64,000 nt of DNA. Source: Chloracidobacterium sp. GTDB lineage: Bacteria; Acidobacteriota; Blastocatellia; Pyrinomonadales; Pyrinomonadaceae. Of the stretch, positions 34,689 through 44,484 are shown in pieces (position 1 is the stretch's first letter; each line of letters starts with the position of its first letter). The stretch spans positions 248,001 to 312,000 of the forward strand of contig JADJTD010000001.1 of NCBI GenBank assembly GCA_016711345.1, written 5' to 3'. The position numbers and the translations under genes are program-made. The notes under the pieces were generated by a model. The model did no database searches, was not told the DNA's origin, and saw only the letters and a list, made by a program, of their open reading frames with translations.

Positions 34689-36371
34689 CTATAAGTCGAT
34701 AACGCGGTGTTCTTTGTAATTCAAGTCGATCTCTTTGTAGATCATATCTATAAAATATGGTCCGTATTTATTGAGATACGAATGTACATTCAGGACACGT
34801 TCCTGCAATTCACCGTTAGGTAATAACGAATCAAACGCGGCCCTGATCTGCCGTTCGACGATCTCGTCTTTACGCATACTTGCAAGATACGTTTTCTTTT
34901 TTAATGCCGCAATATGATAAGCGATCTTTCGCCGCCGCTTTTCAAGATTATCGTTTAGCGTCGGATCAATCTGCGATAGATTTTGATCTAACCGATTCAG
35001 TTCAAGATCCAATGTTTGCTCGATCTCTTCAAAAATCTTAATGGTATCTGATGAAAGTTGCTTCTTGCCGACGTTTTCCAATGTTTTCACGAACCCGTCG
35101 AACATATCAGAAAGTGCTAAACCAAACTTCTCCAGAGTTCGTCTATGTTTTGCTTCAACGACAGTGAAACTCCGCCGATGCAAGATCGGCGTTACGGGCC
35201 TGTCGAGTATATTGTATGCGTCGCTGTTTTGAGCAAAATACGCGATCTCGGCCGCACCGCCAAAGTAACAAACTGTCGGCAGCAAATAATCCTGAACCAC
35301 TGGTCGAAGCATTACGCCTGCACTGAAACGCTGCGGATCGTCTTTAGCAATGGCGGCCAGTTCTGAAAGACTAAATTCCCTTTTTTCTTCTTTAGAGGTG
35401 TAAACGCCATCAGAAGTTTTTCGCAGAGCGACCCTACGTCCTTCGTCATCGATCCTGAACAACGGAAAATAGTCTTCATCGACCAAAACCTGCGCATGAA
35501 AACCTTCGCTAACAAGCGCGGCGCTTTTTTTACGAATACTAGCAACGATCTCGTCCGCTTTCGCGATCGCATCTATATAAATAGGTGAGGATAACGCCTT
35601 AACGCCGGGATGCATCGGGTCAATTGTGATCAGTCCAAACCTGCCCAACACATCTGCAATGTTCTTAGAAAACGCCTTGCCGAAAAGCTCCCCTTCTGAC
35701 CATTCCTTTTCAATTGAAGTGCGTAAGGCTCCGGAAAATTCTGATCGCGGAAGATCATTCAAAGCCTCGCCTATCGTTTCGGTTATCAAATTGTCGATCT
35801 TGATATTTCCTACTGGCGTGCTTTTTACATATCTTGTTGGGTGATAATCGGCCTTAACCAGTTCACCTGTATTTCCGGTAAAGTAGGTGTGAGAAACTTC
35901 GTCAAAATCATGATCTTCTGTCGCCACCCAAAAAACCGGGACCGCTTTTGAGCCTCTTGCATTCAACTCTTCAGCCATCTTTATCACCGATAGAGCTTTA
36001 TATATCGTGTAAAGCGGCCCCGTAAATAGTCCGGCTTGTTGTCCCGTCACAACCGCAACAGTGTCCGCTTCGCGAAGCAACTTGATATTCTCAAATGTCT
36101 TTTCGCTTGATCCGATCTGAGAGTTTATCTCGACCAGAGCATCGCAAAGGGCGATGCGCTCGGTTTTGTATTTTGCTAGAACCTCAGGGATAAATGCAGA
36201 AATATTTGAGTGCGACAAAACGGCATTGGGATAATAGCTCTTGAGCGAAAGAGGGTCGCGAATGTAATCCAGAAACAGTTTCGACTGATGAGGAACAGCA
36301 GAAAACGATAAGTTCGATGCTCGCAATCTTAAATTTTCCTGCTCTGTTAAACTCACCGGCCGCTGATCCAA
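34689..36371 (-). CDS. bshC: Bacillithiol biosynthesis cysteine-adding enzyme BshC
   Basis: 560 aa. The core region with AVVTGQQAGLFTGPLYTIYK (about 109-128) followed by VFWVATEDHDFDEVSHTYF matches BshC; a C-terminal coiled coil spans about 440-520. BshC is thought to add Cys to GlcN-malate in bacillithiol synthesis. bshA and bshB are not in the window; BshB is itself a PIG-L deacetylase, but the PIG-L protein downstream here is exported and far larger, so it is unlikely to be BshB. The start is TTG 36371 with AGGAG 8 nt upstream. It leads the bshC-mutL-symporter-PIG-L transcript. Confidence 0.9.
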   Translation of the reverse strand: MDQRPVSLTEQENLRLRASNLSFSAVPHQSKLFLDYIRDPLSLKSYYPNAVLSHSNISAFIPEVLAKYKTERIALCDALVEINSQIGSSEKTFENIKLLREADTVAVVTGQQAGLFTGPLYTIYKALSVIKMAEELNARGSKAVPVFWVATEDHDFDEVSHTYFTGNTGELVKADYHPTRYVKSTPVGNIKIDNLITETIGEALNDLPRSEFSGALRTSIEKEWSEGELFGKAFSKNIADVLGRFGLITIDPMHPGVKALSSPIYIDAIAKADEIVASIRKKSAALVSEGFHAQVLVDEDYFPLFRIDDEGRRVALRKTSDGVYTSKEEKREFSLSELAAIAKDDPQRFSAGVMLRPVVQDYLLPTVCYFGGAAEIAYFAQNSDAYNILDRPVTPILHRRSFTVVEAKHRRTLEKFGLALSDMFDGFVKTLENVGKKQLSSDTIKIFEEIEQTLDLELNRLDQNLSQIDPTLNDNLEKRRRKIAYHIAALKKKTYLASMRKDEIVERQIRAAFDSLLPNGELQERVLNVHSYLNKYGPYFIDMIYKEIDLNYKEHRVIDL

Positions 36372-36434
36372 TGTTTTGACTCCTAATAGGTCAAATTATA
36401 AATTTTCAGAGCATTAAGTTCCAATTGCAAACAA

Positions 36435-36464
36435 AAAGAGACGGTTCGCAAAAACCGTCTCTTT
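36435..36464 (-). terminator. Intrinsic terminator of the BNR-repeat gene
   Basis: 12-bp perfect stem AAAGAGACGGTT / AACCGTCTCTTT with a 6-nt loop, T-rich tail on the minus strand, 30 nt past the stop at 36494. Confidence 0.9.
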
Positions 36465-36493
36465 ACATTATTTGAACAGTGATTTAGATTTAG

Positions 36494-38647
36494 CTAATTT
36501 CCGGCCGGCGGATTGCTCCCCGAACTAACAACAGCAGTAGGGGCCTTGCGTTCTATACGATACACGCCCGACGAATGAGTAGCCGCATATATACGGTTTG
36601 GATCCTGTGGGTCGAACGACATTCCCCAAAACCGTCTACTGGCCAACTTTATATCTTTTGTATCGACGCGTTTCCATTTATTTCCCGCGTCGGTCGAAAT
36701 AAAAATGCCGCCGTCAGTTTCGAGCGAGCTTGAGAGAAGTATCTCTTCACTGTTATTTGGATTTATGAGAATGCTCGTGAAATTGCCAAGCGGAAGATTA
36801 CCGCCGCGGCGATTCCACGTTTGCCCATTGTCACGGCTGACATAGAACGTCTGGATCGTTCCGACGTAGATATTATCAGGGCGAACGGGATCGGACATTA
36901 TCGAACTGACAGGCACATCGTTAACCGCACCGCCGACCCTGTTCCACGTCTTGCCCGCATCCTGTGAAACTATCACGCCCGATGTTGCAGTACCGACCCA
37001 AATAGTATCGGGCCGGGCAGCATTCACATGAATAGCAAATACGTTGCTGCTCATCTCAGATGGGAACGAGAGTTTTTCCCATCCTTTAGCAGGATCATAA
37101 CTTCGATAAAGTCCATTGTCTGTTCCGGCAAGTATGCCGCCTCGCCCGCCAGGTAAGACCTCAAGCATTTTGATCTTTTCAGTGATCGTGGGCCGTAATG
37201 CTGAGGCAGTCGGTATTGTAGGTGTTGTTACCTTAGCTGTAATGGCCGTTCGTTTTACAAGCTTTTTAACAACAGGTTTTGACTTCGGTTTGGCCGGACT
37301 TTTTGCCGCAGTCATTTGTGTCCACGAATCGCCTCGGTCAATCGAAGTAAACAGTCCGATGTTTGTACCCAGATACATTTTGTTCGGATTCGCCTTATCC
37401 TGTCTTACAACAAAGGGCCGCACGCGGCCTACGTCAAAATTTCTGGCCTGTGACCAGGTTTGGCCGCCGTTGCTGCTTGTGAAAAAGAAACCACCTCCCG
37501 TGGCAACATTATGGGTCAGAGCATAAAGACGATTCGGCTGACTAATATCAGGTGTTATGGAATAGGTAAAGCGGCTCGAAAAGCTGGTATTTGTCTGCGA
37601 GAAGCTGCGGCCGCCATCATTTGATACCATCACGCCATAATTATTCGTACCAATAAATACGTGGTTCGGCTCACTCGGATGAACGGCGATCGAATTTATT
37701 TCAAGATTGCGCTGTGTCGTTAGCGACCACGCTTTGCCGCCGTTAGAACTCATCCAAAAACCTTCAGTAGTTGCCGCATACACCATTCCCGGTGTCGAGG
37801 GATGCTGCATAATATCACGGGTACGTCTTGACTGCGAAGGAATGCCCTGTATTTTTGCCCATTTTTCACCGGCGTTAAAAGATTCATAAATGCCGCTGCA
37901 AGCTGAAGCAATAATATGGTCGGGGTTTCGCGGATCGAGATCAATTGCAAATACATCAGAATCGTCGATCATTCCGTCCTTGATCAAGCGCCAAGTTTTA
38001 CCTGAGTCAGTCGATTTATACGCTCGCCACCAAGTGCCGGCATAAATAGTGGTTCCATTCCGCGGATCGATAGCAAGACAATCGACATTTATCGGCATCG
38101 TCGATGACGTGATCTTATCCCAGTCGGCACCTGAATTTTTGGAAACCCAAATGCCATCCGCACCGCCCACCATTAGCACTTTTGGATCGAACTTAGATTG
38201 CGTCATCGCATAGACTGGCTCTTTTTTTAATTCCTTCGCCTCTTTCCAGGTGGCACCGCCGTCAGTCGAACGGAAAAAGCCGCCGGGCGCCTTATGCCTG
38301 TGGCCAGACGTATAAATGATCCTGGAATCGACCGCATCGACAAGAAGATTGTCGAGGATCAACTCTGGCTGATTGAGATTGACAAGCAAACGCCACGAAC
38401 GGCCTCCATCAGATGATGTATGTATTTGTCCGTCCAGTGTGCTGATATACAGACGGTCCTTATCTCTCGGGTCAATGGCGATCGAACGAACGTCGCCTCC
38501 GCTCGGGCCGACAACTTCCCAATTGCCGTACTTCTCCGGTTCGACCGAATCGACCGGTGAGGTTGCAAACGCAACAAGCGAAACCTTGAAAAGAGCCAAG
38601 GTCAAAATGATCAAAAAGAAGGATCTTCCACTCGTAATCTTTAACAT
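36494..38647 (-). CDS. Secreted BNR/Asp-box beta-propeller protein (sortilin/VPS10-like)
   Basis: 717 aa. Signal peptide about 9-29. I count about a dozen Asp-box motifs (S-x-D/N-x-G-x-x-W/F), for example SSDGGRSW, STDGGATW, STDSGKTW, SSNGGQTW, SQDAGKTW and SRDNGQTW, spread over the whole length, so two stacked propellers are likely. A Lys/Pro/Thr-rich linker (about 445-480) separates them. Related proteins include sialidase-like, Ycf48-like and VPS10-type propellers; no catalytic residues can be assigned, so an exported binding role is inferred. It is a lone gene with its own terminator. The start ATG 38647 lacks a strong Shine-Dalgarno. Confidence 0.85.
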   Translation of the reverse strand: MLKITSGRSFFLIILTLALFKVSLVAFATSPVDSVEPEKYGNWEVVGPSGGDVRSIAIDPRDKDRLYISTLDGQIHTSSDGGRSWRLLVNLNQPELILDNLLVDAVDSRIIYTSGHRHKAPGGFFRSTDGGATWKEAKELKKEPVYAMTQSKFDPKVLMVGGADGIWVSKNSGADWDKITSSTMPINVDCLAIDPRNGTTIYAGTWWRAYKSTDSGKTWRLIKDGMIDDSDVFAIDLDPRNPDHIIASACSGIYESFNAGEKWAKIQGIPSQSRRTRDIMQHPSTPGMVYAATTEGFWMSSNGGKAWSLTTQRNLEINSIAVHPSEPNHVFIGTNNYGVMVSNDGGRSFSQTNTSFSSRFTYSITPDISQPNRLYALTHNVATGGGFFFTSSNGGQTWSQARNFDVGRVRPFVVRQDKANPNKMYLGTNIGLFTSIDRGDSWTQMTAAKSPAKPKSKPVVKKLVKRTAITAKVTTPTIPTASALRPTITEKIKMLEVLPGGRGGILAGTDNGLYRSYDPAKGWEKLSFPSEMSSNVFAIHVNAARPDTIWVGTATSGVIVSQDAGKTWNRVGGAVNDVPVSSIMSDPVRPDNIYVGTIQTFYVSRDNGQTWNRRGGNLPLGNFTSILINPNNSEEILLSSSLETDGGIFISTDAGNKWKRVDTKDIKLASRRFWGMSFDPQDPNRIYAATHSSGVYRIERKAPTAVVSSGSNPPAGN

Positions 38648-38872
38648 ATTTTGAAATTCCTAGTTCAGACTCTCAGGAAATGAAATTATTGAGGATCGGG
38701 TAAGCCGTAAGCGGTTCCCTAAGAAGGTCAGATGACAAAAAGCTGCTGCGCGTTGCGCAAAATGCGAAGTTTGTATTTCCTGCTGGGCGGCAACTTTGCC
38801 GCATTGTGAGTTACATATACAACTTAGCAGAAAATGTGTTTTAACTCAAGACTAATCGTAGTGGCCTATCAA

Positions 38873-38946
38873 GTGCAGAAGCCCGAACGTTAGTAAGACG
38901 ATACATTCAAGCTTGAGTATATCGTCGTTACTAAACGTGCGGGCCT
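38873..38946. repeat. Dispersed palindrome, copy D
   Basis: Diverged member of the family: AAGCCCGAACGTTAGTAAGA on the left and CGTTACTAAACGTGCGGGCC on the right, around a TCAAGCTTGA centre. Arms pair with a few bulges. Confidence 0.85.
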
Positions 38947-38958
38947 CAGGAAAGAAAA

Positions 38959-38997
38959 AAGCGGTTGAGGCTCAGTGATGAATTGCCTCAACCGCTT
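38959..38997 (-). terminator. Intrinsic terminator of the OmpA-like gene
   Basis: 13-bp perfect stem AAGCGGTTGAGGC / GCCTCAACCGCTT, 13-nt loop, then six T on the minus strand, 33 nt past the stop at 39031. Confidence 0.9.
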
Positions 38998-39030
38998 AAA
39001 GATGTTCGCATCAATTAAGATGCAAAGCTG

Positions 39031-41265
39031 TTATGGTGTCGGTTTCTCAGCTCCCGGAGGGACAACGGAGAATTTGGTATTTATACCGCTTCCGTTATCC
39101 GGTCCGTCAACGAAGGTTACACGACTTGCGTCATATTTACGGAAGTTGATCGCCTTCATGATCTGAGCTCTGCGAGCCTTGATCTGTGCAGGTGTTCCGT
39201 AATTGATGATGTAGCCCTGAGCATTCGGATTGTTGTTCAACTGGATATAGAAGTTGTCAACACGAGCCTTGACCTCATCATCTTTCTGAGGACCAAATTC
39301 ATCTACAGGAATTTGCTCCGGTTTCGGTGCAATACTGCCCGTATCCGACGCCGTTCCGTTGCATCCGCAGTCTCCAGAACCGATATCAACTGTAGCAGTA
39401 ATATTGCCGCCAGCAGCTACTCCGGTTGTGTCAACCATGATGCTCGATGTACCTTGGCCTGACGAGATAGTTCCACTCGAAACAGTCCAGTTATAAGTAG
39501 GATCGCCACCGCTGCCGCCGCTTACGTTCGCAACGAACGTCATCGACTGGCCCGGAGCGGTTATGCCCGAAGGACCGCTAACCGTAAGGGTCGGGCAAGA
39601 ACAGTCCGGTATACAATCCGGACATTCTTCAACCTTGATCGTCTGAGTATTGGTCTTGCCGCAAACTCCACAGCCGTCATCAACACCTGTCGTGATCGTG
39701 TATGTTCCCGGTTGTGCAGTGCTGAGGTCCCACTGAACATTTGAACCCGAACCAATAACACGTCCACCTGAAACGGTGTAGTTATAGGTAAGGACGTCGT
39801 TCTCAGGGTCGCTTGCCTTTGTCGAGACGCTAACTGTTTTGTTGTCGTTGCAAGAGCCTGATCTTGATTTCGTTCCAGCCGGACAAGGCAGTGTAATCAC
39901 CGTATCGCTCAGGCTAACCGAATCGACACTTGCCGGTTTGTTAACTTCAGCAGTCGCTCTCGGCTCACGTCGTCCGATCCAGAACTGACCAACATAACCA
40001 CTCGGATCTGTAGAAGCAGTAAAACCGCTCGGGATCGGTGTGTCACCAAAACTCCTTGGGCCCTGCTGATTGAGATTTGCTCTATAAGCCGCTCCAAATC
40101 CCCACCATCTACGCGGGAAAACGCGAATACCTGCAAGAGCATCAAGCGGATTCCTTTCAAATGCATTCGGAGTATGTCCGCCTACATAGTAAAGCGACCG
40201 CAATTCAAGAATGTACTGCAAGTGCTTGTTTACAGGGAAGTCAGCACCGATCGATGTGTGAAGTTCATCGGCACGGTCAAGCAGAGTGTAGTCTGAACCA
40301 CCAAAAGAACCTTTCGGATTCGTCGTGTAGGTGTAGCCTACATTACCCGAAAGATTGATGTGCTCGTGAAGCCTTGCATCAGCAAAAAACGTCAAATTGA
40401 CATCGCCCCAATTTGCACCGGGTCCCGAACCACGCTGCATCATGTTAAAGCCTGAAAAACTATCAGCGGTATCGAGATACCAGCGATAGGATGCGATCAA
40501 GCCGTAGCCGACAGCACTTTCATTGCTGTTCATTCTCCACTTAGCACCGAAGTCCATCGTGTTGAATGAGGAAGTGCCGTATGTTCTGTTGATAAACGGA
40601 GCATCGCTGAAATAGGAAGGAGACGTAGTGAATGTGACAGGAACAACTACTTCACCGTCGCCTTCACCGCCGCCGAGCGTTTGGGTGCTCAGTACGATTC
40701 CAGGAAGAATGCTTCCGTAAATAGAACCAACATTCGGGAAATTGTCTGCTGCCCCACCTGGACGGGGCGTTCCCAAGCTGGTATATGGAAATTGAACGAA
40801 CGGAGAACCTGCCTGTCGGAAGATCGTTGAATTACCGTTGCCCAAAAGTATCGCGGGCGGACTGGTAAGTGATCCGTCTATTCGAACTTGTGAGTTCGGA
40901 AGATAAAATCCCGAAATATTTCTCGGTGCGTTAACCTTAACCCCACGCCAGCCCTCAGTTGTAAAAAATAATTCCAGATTATCAGTAACGCCAACCTGAA
41001 AGCTTAAAGGTACCGAGGTAATATCTACATCACCCGGATCACGGTCATAGTTGTTGTATGCAACACTAAACGTGTACTCACCCTTTCTTAGAGTTTGCCC
41101 ATCATAAACCGTAAACAAGCCCGTTGGGCCGCCTACGGATCCACCGACCCCAACAGTCGGGGCCGTATTTCGATCGTCCTTGTCGGACCGTTTCTGGGCC
41201 GATACCGCGAATACAAGCGTTAATAAAATCAAAGTAACGATGTACGCTCTTATAGCCAGTTTCAT
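39031..41265 (-). CDS. Outer-membrane OmpA-like protein with PKD-like repeats
   Basis: 744 aa. GGAGG (41272-41276) lies 6 nt before ATG 41265; an in-frame GTG at 41268 is possible but less well placed. Signal peptide to about residue 22 (LTLVFAVSA-Q). Residues about 35-430 have the alternating pattern of a large beta-barrel. Two PKD/Ig-like domains follow (about 450-535 and 550-630). The C-terminal 90 residues (PVDEFGPQKDDEVKARVDNF, then YIINYG and RRAQIMKAI) look like a degenerate OmpA-type peptidoglycan-binding domain. Role: probably an outer-membrane anchor between membrane and cell wall. Preceded by direct repeats at 41390-41478. Confidence 0.8.
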   Translation of the reverse strand: MKLAIRAYIVTLILLTLVFAVSAQKRSDKDDRNTAPTVGVGGSVGGPTGLFTVYDGQTLRKGEYTFSVAYNNYDRDPGDVDITSVPLSFQVGVTDNLELFFTTEGWRGVKVNAPRNISGFYLPNSQVRIDGSLTSPPAILLGNGNSTIFRQAGSPFVQFPYTSLGTPRPGGAADNFPNVGSIYGSILPGIVLSTQTLGGGEGDGEVVVPVTFTTSPSYFSDAPFINRTYGTSSFNTMDFGAKWRMNSNESAVGYGLIASYRWYLDTADSFSGFNMMQRGSGPGANWGDVNLTFFADARLHEHINLSGNVGYTYTTNPKGSFGGSDYTLLDRADELHTSIGADFPVNKHLQYILELRSLYYVGGHTPNAFERNPLDALAGIRVFPRRWWGFGAAYRANLNQQGPRSFGDTPIPSGFTASTDPSGYVGQFWIGRREPRATAEVNKPASVDSVSLSDTVITLPCPAGTKSRSGSCNDNKTVSVSTKASDPENDVLTYNYTVSGGRVIGSGSNVQWDLSTAQPGTYTITTGVDDGCGVCGKTNTQTIKVEECPDCIPDCSCPTLTVSGPSGITAPGQSMTFVANVSGGSGGDPTYNWTVSSGTISSGQGTSSIMVDTTGVAAGGNITATVDIGSGDCGCNGTASDTGSIAPKPEQIPVDEFGPQKDDEVKARVDNFYIQLNNNPNAQGYIINYGTPAQIKARRAQIMKAINFRKYDASRVTFVDGPDNGSGINTKFSVVPPGAEKPTP

Positions 41266-41389
41266 CACATTCCTCCGCCAAAAAGAAAAAATTTAATATC
41301 AATACGCAGCTTCGAGAACCGTCTTCTCAAGTTAATTCTATAAAGCCGCCCAATTATCCACGCACAAAAGACGTGGCTAAAAATAAGAT

Positions 41390-41478
41390 AAGTCCTTATC
41401 TCACGTTAAGTTTATAACGGAGTAGCACCTTAAAGTCAATGAATAACTTTAATTCTCCCAGTTAAGACCTTATCTTAC
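41390..41478. promoter_or_regulatory. Two direct repeats AAG(T/A)CCTTATCT(C/T)AC upstream of the OmpA-like gene
   Basis: 15-nt copies at 41390-41404 and 41464-41478 differ at two positions and are 74 nt apart (about seven helical turns); the first is part of a GATAAG/CTTATC palindrome. A weaker third match follows (AAGCCTTATC at about 41494). They may be operator sites; the regulator is unknown. Confidence 0.4.
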
Positions 41479-41521
41479 ATCTTCGCGAAAATCAAGCCTT
41501 ATCAATAACTACCTGCTTCGC

Positions 41522-42811
41522 CTAAGCGTAAATTCCACGCATTCTCGTGTCATACGCAACACGGTCAATCGCGAGCATGTATGCCGCCGTACGTGTATCT
41601 ACATCATGTTTCGTTGCATAATGGCAAAGTTCGTTAAAACTAGCCACCATCTTATCTTCGAGGCGTGCGTTGACCTCGGCTTCCGACCAGAAGTATCCAA
41701 TACGGTCCTGAACCCACTCAAAATAGGAAACAGTAACGCCGCCGGCGTTTGCAAGGATGTCTGGAATCACAAAAACCCCTTTATCATGCAGTATTTTATC
41801 AGCTTTGGGCGTTGTCGGGCCGTTCGCACCCTCGGCAAGTATCTTGCACTTGATGCGGTCAGCATTTTCAGACGTTATCTGATTTTCCGTTGCACATGGG
41901 GCTAAAACGTCACATTCGATCTCGAGAAGTGCCTTATTATCTACTTTATCCGCGTCAGGATAGCCTTCAAGCGATTTGTTAGTTGCGAGATATTCCATGA
42001 CCTTTGGAATATCAAGCCCGTTCTGGTTATAGATGCCGCCGGCAACATCCGAGATGGCAATGACCTTATAACCTTTCTCATGCATTAACTCGGCACCAAT
42101 GCCGCCGACATTTCCTGATCCCTGAACAACTACGGTCGTTTGCTCCGGAGTAAGGTTGAATCGCTTGATCGCCTCGTTTACGGTAAACAAAACTCCGCGC
42201 CCTGTGGCCTCTCGCCGACCTAGCGAACCGCCCAATGCGACCGGCTTACCCGTAACAACAGCATTAACAGTGTGCCGCATGTGCATCGAGTAGGTGTCCA
42301 TGATCCAAGCCATGGTCTGCTCGCCGGTATTCATATCAGGAGCGGGAACGTCCTTATCCGGCCCAATAAAATCAATAAGCTCCGAAGTGTAGCGCCGTGT
42401 CATTCGCTCGATCTCGCCCTGCGACATTTGGTGCGGGTCACAAATAATACCGCCTTTTCCGCCTCCGAAAGGCACGTTGACAACAGCGCATTTCCAGGTC
42501 ATCCACGCCGACAGTGCCTTGACCTCATCAAGCGACACATCCGGCGCATAGCGAATGCCGCCTTTTGCAGGTCCGCGTGCAAAATTGTGCTGAACGCGAA
42601 AGCCCTCGAACACTTGTATATGCCCGGTGTCCATTCTGACCGGGATATAGACCTTCAATTCACGGCTCGGAACACGCATCACGGCGTACAGGTCCTCTTC
42701 CAAATTGAGCAACTTTGCCGCACGGTCGAACCGCTCGCTCATTGCTTCGAAAGGATTCTTTTCGTCGCTGCCCTTAAACCGCCGCATTTCATCAGCCATC
42801 GGATTTGCCAT
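41522..42811 (-). CDS. Glutamate dehydrogenase (Glu/Leu/Phe/Val dehydrogenase family)
   Basis: 429 aa. GPAKGGIRY at 80-88, PFGGGKGG at 114-121 with catalytic Lys119, APDMNT at 157-162, and the nucleotide-binding loop QGSGNVG at 230-236. The enzyme interconverts glutamate with 2-oxoglutarate and ammonia; cofactor preference cannot be settled here. Length is normal. GGAG stands 11 nt before the ATG, and a small AAACCT/AGGTTT hairpin (42834-42850) precedes it. It is transcribed alone toward the OmpA-like gene. Confidence 0.95.
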   Translation of the reverse strand: MANPMADEMRRFKGSDEKNPFEAMSERFDRAAKLLNLEEDLYAVMRVPSRELKVYIPVRMDTGHIQVFEGFRVQHNFARGPAKGGIRYAPDVSLDEVKALSAWMTWKCAVVNVPFGGGKGGIICDPHQMSQGEIERMTRRYTSELIDFIGPDKDVPAPDMNTGEQTMAWIMDTYSMHMRHTVNAVVTGKPVALGGSLGRREATGRGVLFTVNEAIKRFNLTPEQTTVVVQGSGNVGGIGAELMHEKGYKVIAISDVAGGIYNQNGLDIPKVMEYLATNKSLEGYPDADKVDNKALLEIECDVLAPCATENQITSENADRIKCKILAEGANGPTTPKADKILHDKGVFVIPDILANAGGVTVSYFEWVQDRIGYFWSEAEVNARLEDKMVASFNELCHYATKHDVDTRTAAYMLAIDRVAYDTRMRGIYA

Positions 42812-43158
42812 TTATAATAATTCTCCAACTCTAAACCTTTATTAGGTTTGTATTTCTTATATATAGTATCTAAATCGAGTGCATCCAACAATTCGCCTCA
42901 GTCCCGCATCTGAATACAGTAACCGGTTCAGCCTGATTTACTTTCTTTAGCAACCGGTCTCAGGGAAATCTCGTAAATAGTTGCGATCATTTTCGGCAGG
43001 AAAACCCAATTGTGGTTCGCGTTCAATTGAGAATCTTAACCCACTGAAAAGAGAGAACGCAAATCTTTGAGAATAAAAACTTGTCCAGCCGCAAAAACAA
43101 AAAAATCGGTCAATTTGATGAGGTTGGTGTTAATATTTTAGATACACTTTTTGCATAA
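42812..43158. other. Divergent intergenic region, no gene seen
   Basis: 347 nt between the divergent gdh and TPR genes. AT-rich, with a 6-bp hairpin at 42834-42850 and a TATATATA-like stretch near 42862-42870 that could be the gdh -10. I see no ORF, repeat family member or convincing -35. Confidence 0.5.
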
Positions 43159-44484
43159 ATGCACAGACCTTCATCAACACGATTCCCCTCCCGCCAGATC
43201 ATTACAGCAATTGTGCTTGGTTGGCTTTTATTCAATTTTCCCTCCAGTATATTCGCACAAACGGAAGATGAGCCTGCGGATTCGGTAGCTGTTTTTAATC
43301 GTGCTCAAGATCTCCACGAAAAGGGCGATCTCGCCGCAGCGATCGAGCTTTACAAAAAAGCTCTTGAGATCGAGCCGAATTTTCCTGAGGCCGAATATCA
43401 ATGCGGCGTTGCGTATCTTGCTCTTGGTCAAAATGCTCTTGCAGAAAGATCATTTCGCAAGGCAGTCGAACTACGAGCCGAGTGGACACTGGCGATCACC
43501 GCTCTCGGCTCGCTTTTGGTTCAAAGCGGTCAATTCGCTGAAGCCGATCGCATTCTCACAAAGGCTCTCGAACTTGAGCCGCAAAATTCACTGGCACTTT
43601 CGGCACTGACCGATCTGCGGCTGAAAACAAAAGCCTCGTCCGCTGTCTTGACCGATCTGCTGGGAAAGGTGACATATCTAACATCGAAGGCAAATCCGAC
43701 CGCCTCTATATGGTCTGCACGTGCCGCATTGGAGATCGCTCTTGGCAAGAATAAAGACGCCAGATCGAGCATTGCCAGTGCGTTAAGATCCGATCCAAAG
43801 AACCGCAACGCACTCTTTCAGATGGCGGATTTGGCGCTTGAAGACGGCGACGTGGTCAAGGCAAAAGAGGCCGCCAGACTGATTGAGACCGTTTCTCCAC
43901 ATTCCGAGTCGCTGAAAATGCTAAACACAAAGATATTGCTCGCTGGAGGAAATTCCGACGGCACATTCAGAGCCGATCTCGAAAAACAACTTGAAACCGA
44001 TGCAACGAATCCGGTTATTCTTGGCCGGCTTTGTTCAGCCTATCGCATCTCACATCCGACAAAGGCCCTCGAGTTTTGCCGCCGCGCGTCCGAGGCAGAG
44101 CCGACAAATGCAAATTACGCAGTCGGTTTCGGAGCGGCACTAGTGCAGGCAAAACAATTTGACGCGGCAGTCAATGTTCTACGCAAGATCATAGAAATTG
44201 CTCCTGAAAATGCGACTGCGCATGCTAATCTTGCAACAGCATTGTTTGAATCAAAGCGTTTTCGCGAAGCTAAGGCGGAATACACCTGGCTAACGACAAA
44301 ACAGCCAAATTTGGCTGCTGCATATTTCTTCCTCGCGATCACGCATGACCGTTTAGAAGAGTATGCAGACGCGGCCGCTAATTATCAGCATTATGTGCGC
44401 ATTGCCGATCCGGTCGCTAACAAATTAGATATCGAAAAGGTGAATTTACGTCTTCCGACCGTTCTGAAGAAAATAAAGAAATGA
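43159..44484 (+). CDS. Exported TPR-repeat protein
   Basis: 441 aa. Signal peptide to about residue 34 (AIVLGWLLFNFPSSIFAQ). At least eight TPR units, for example AAIELYKKALEIEPNFPEAE and AFRKAVEL-type helices, span about 45-425. TPRs bind partner proteins; the location would be periplasm or outer membrane. It heads an operon in which the next two genes overlap by 4 nt each, and all three products carry signal peptides, so they may form one exported complex. Confidence 0.85.
   Translation: MHRPSSTRFPSRQIITAIVLGWLLFNFPSSIFAQTEDEPADSVAVFNRAQDLHEKGDLAAAIELYKKALEIEPNFPEAEYQCGVAYLALGQNALAERSFRKAVELRAEWTLAITALGSLLVQSGQFAEADRILTKALELEPQNSLALSALTDLRLKTKASSAVLTDLLGKVTYLTSKANPTASIWSARAALEIALGKNKDARSSIASALRSDPKNRNALFQMADLALEDGDVVKAKEAARLIETVSPHSESLKMLNTKILLAGGNSDGTFRADLEKQLETDATNPVILGRLCSAYRISHPTKALEFCRRASEAEPTNANYAVGFGAALVQAKQFDAAVNVLRKIIEIAPENATAHANLATALFESKRFREAKAEYTWLTTKQPNLAAAYFFLAITHDRLEEYADAAANYQHYVRIADPVANKLDIEKVNLRLPTVLKKIKK

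Larger units (their letters stand above)
38648..39030. other. Intergenic region with a palindrome and a terminator
   Basis: 383 nt between two minus-strand genes. Contains copy D of the dispersed palindrome (38873-38946) and the terminator at 38959-38997. The promoter of the BNR gene should lie in 38660-38800, but no clear boxes are seen. No ORF is convincing. Confidence 0.6.

Noticed and set aside
34212..34694. 160-aa plus-strand ORF
   Set aside because: Antisense of mutL.
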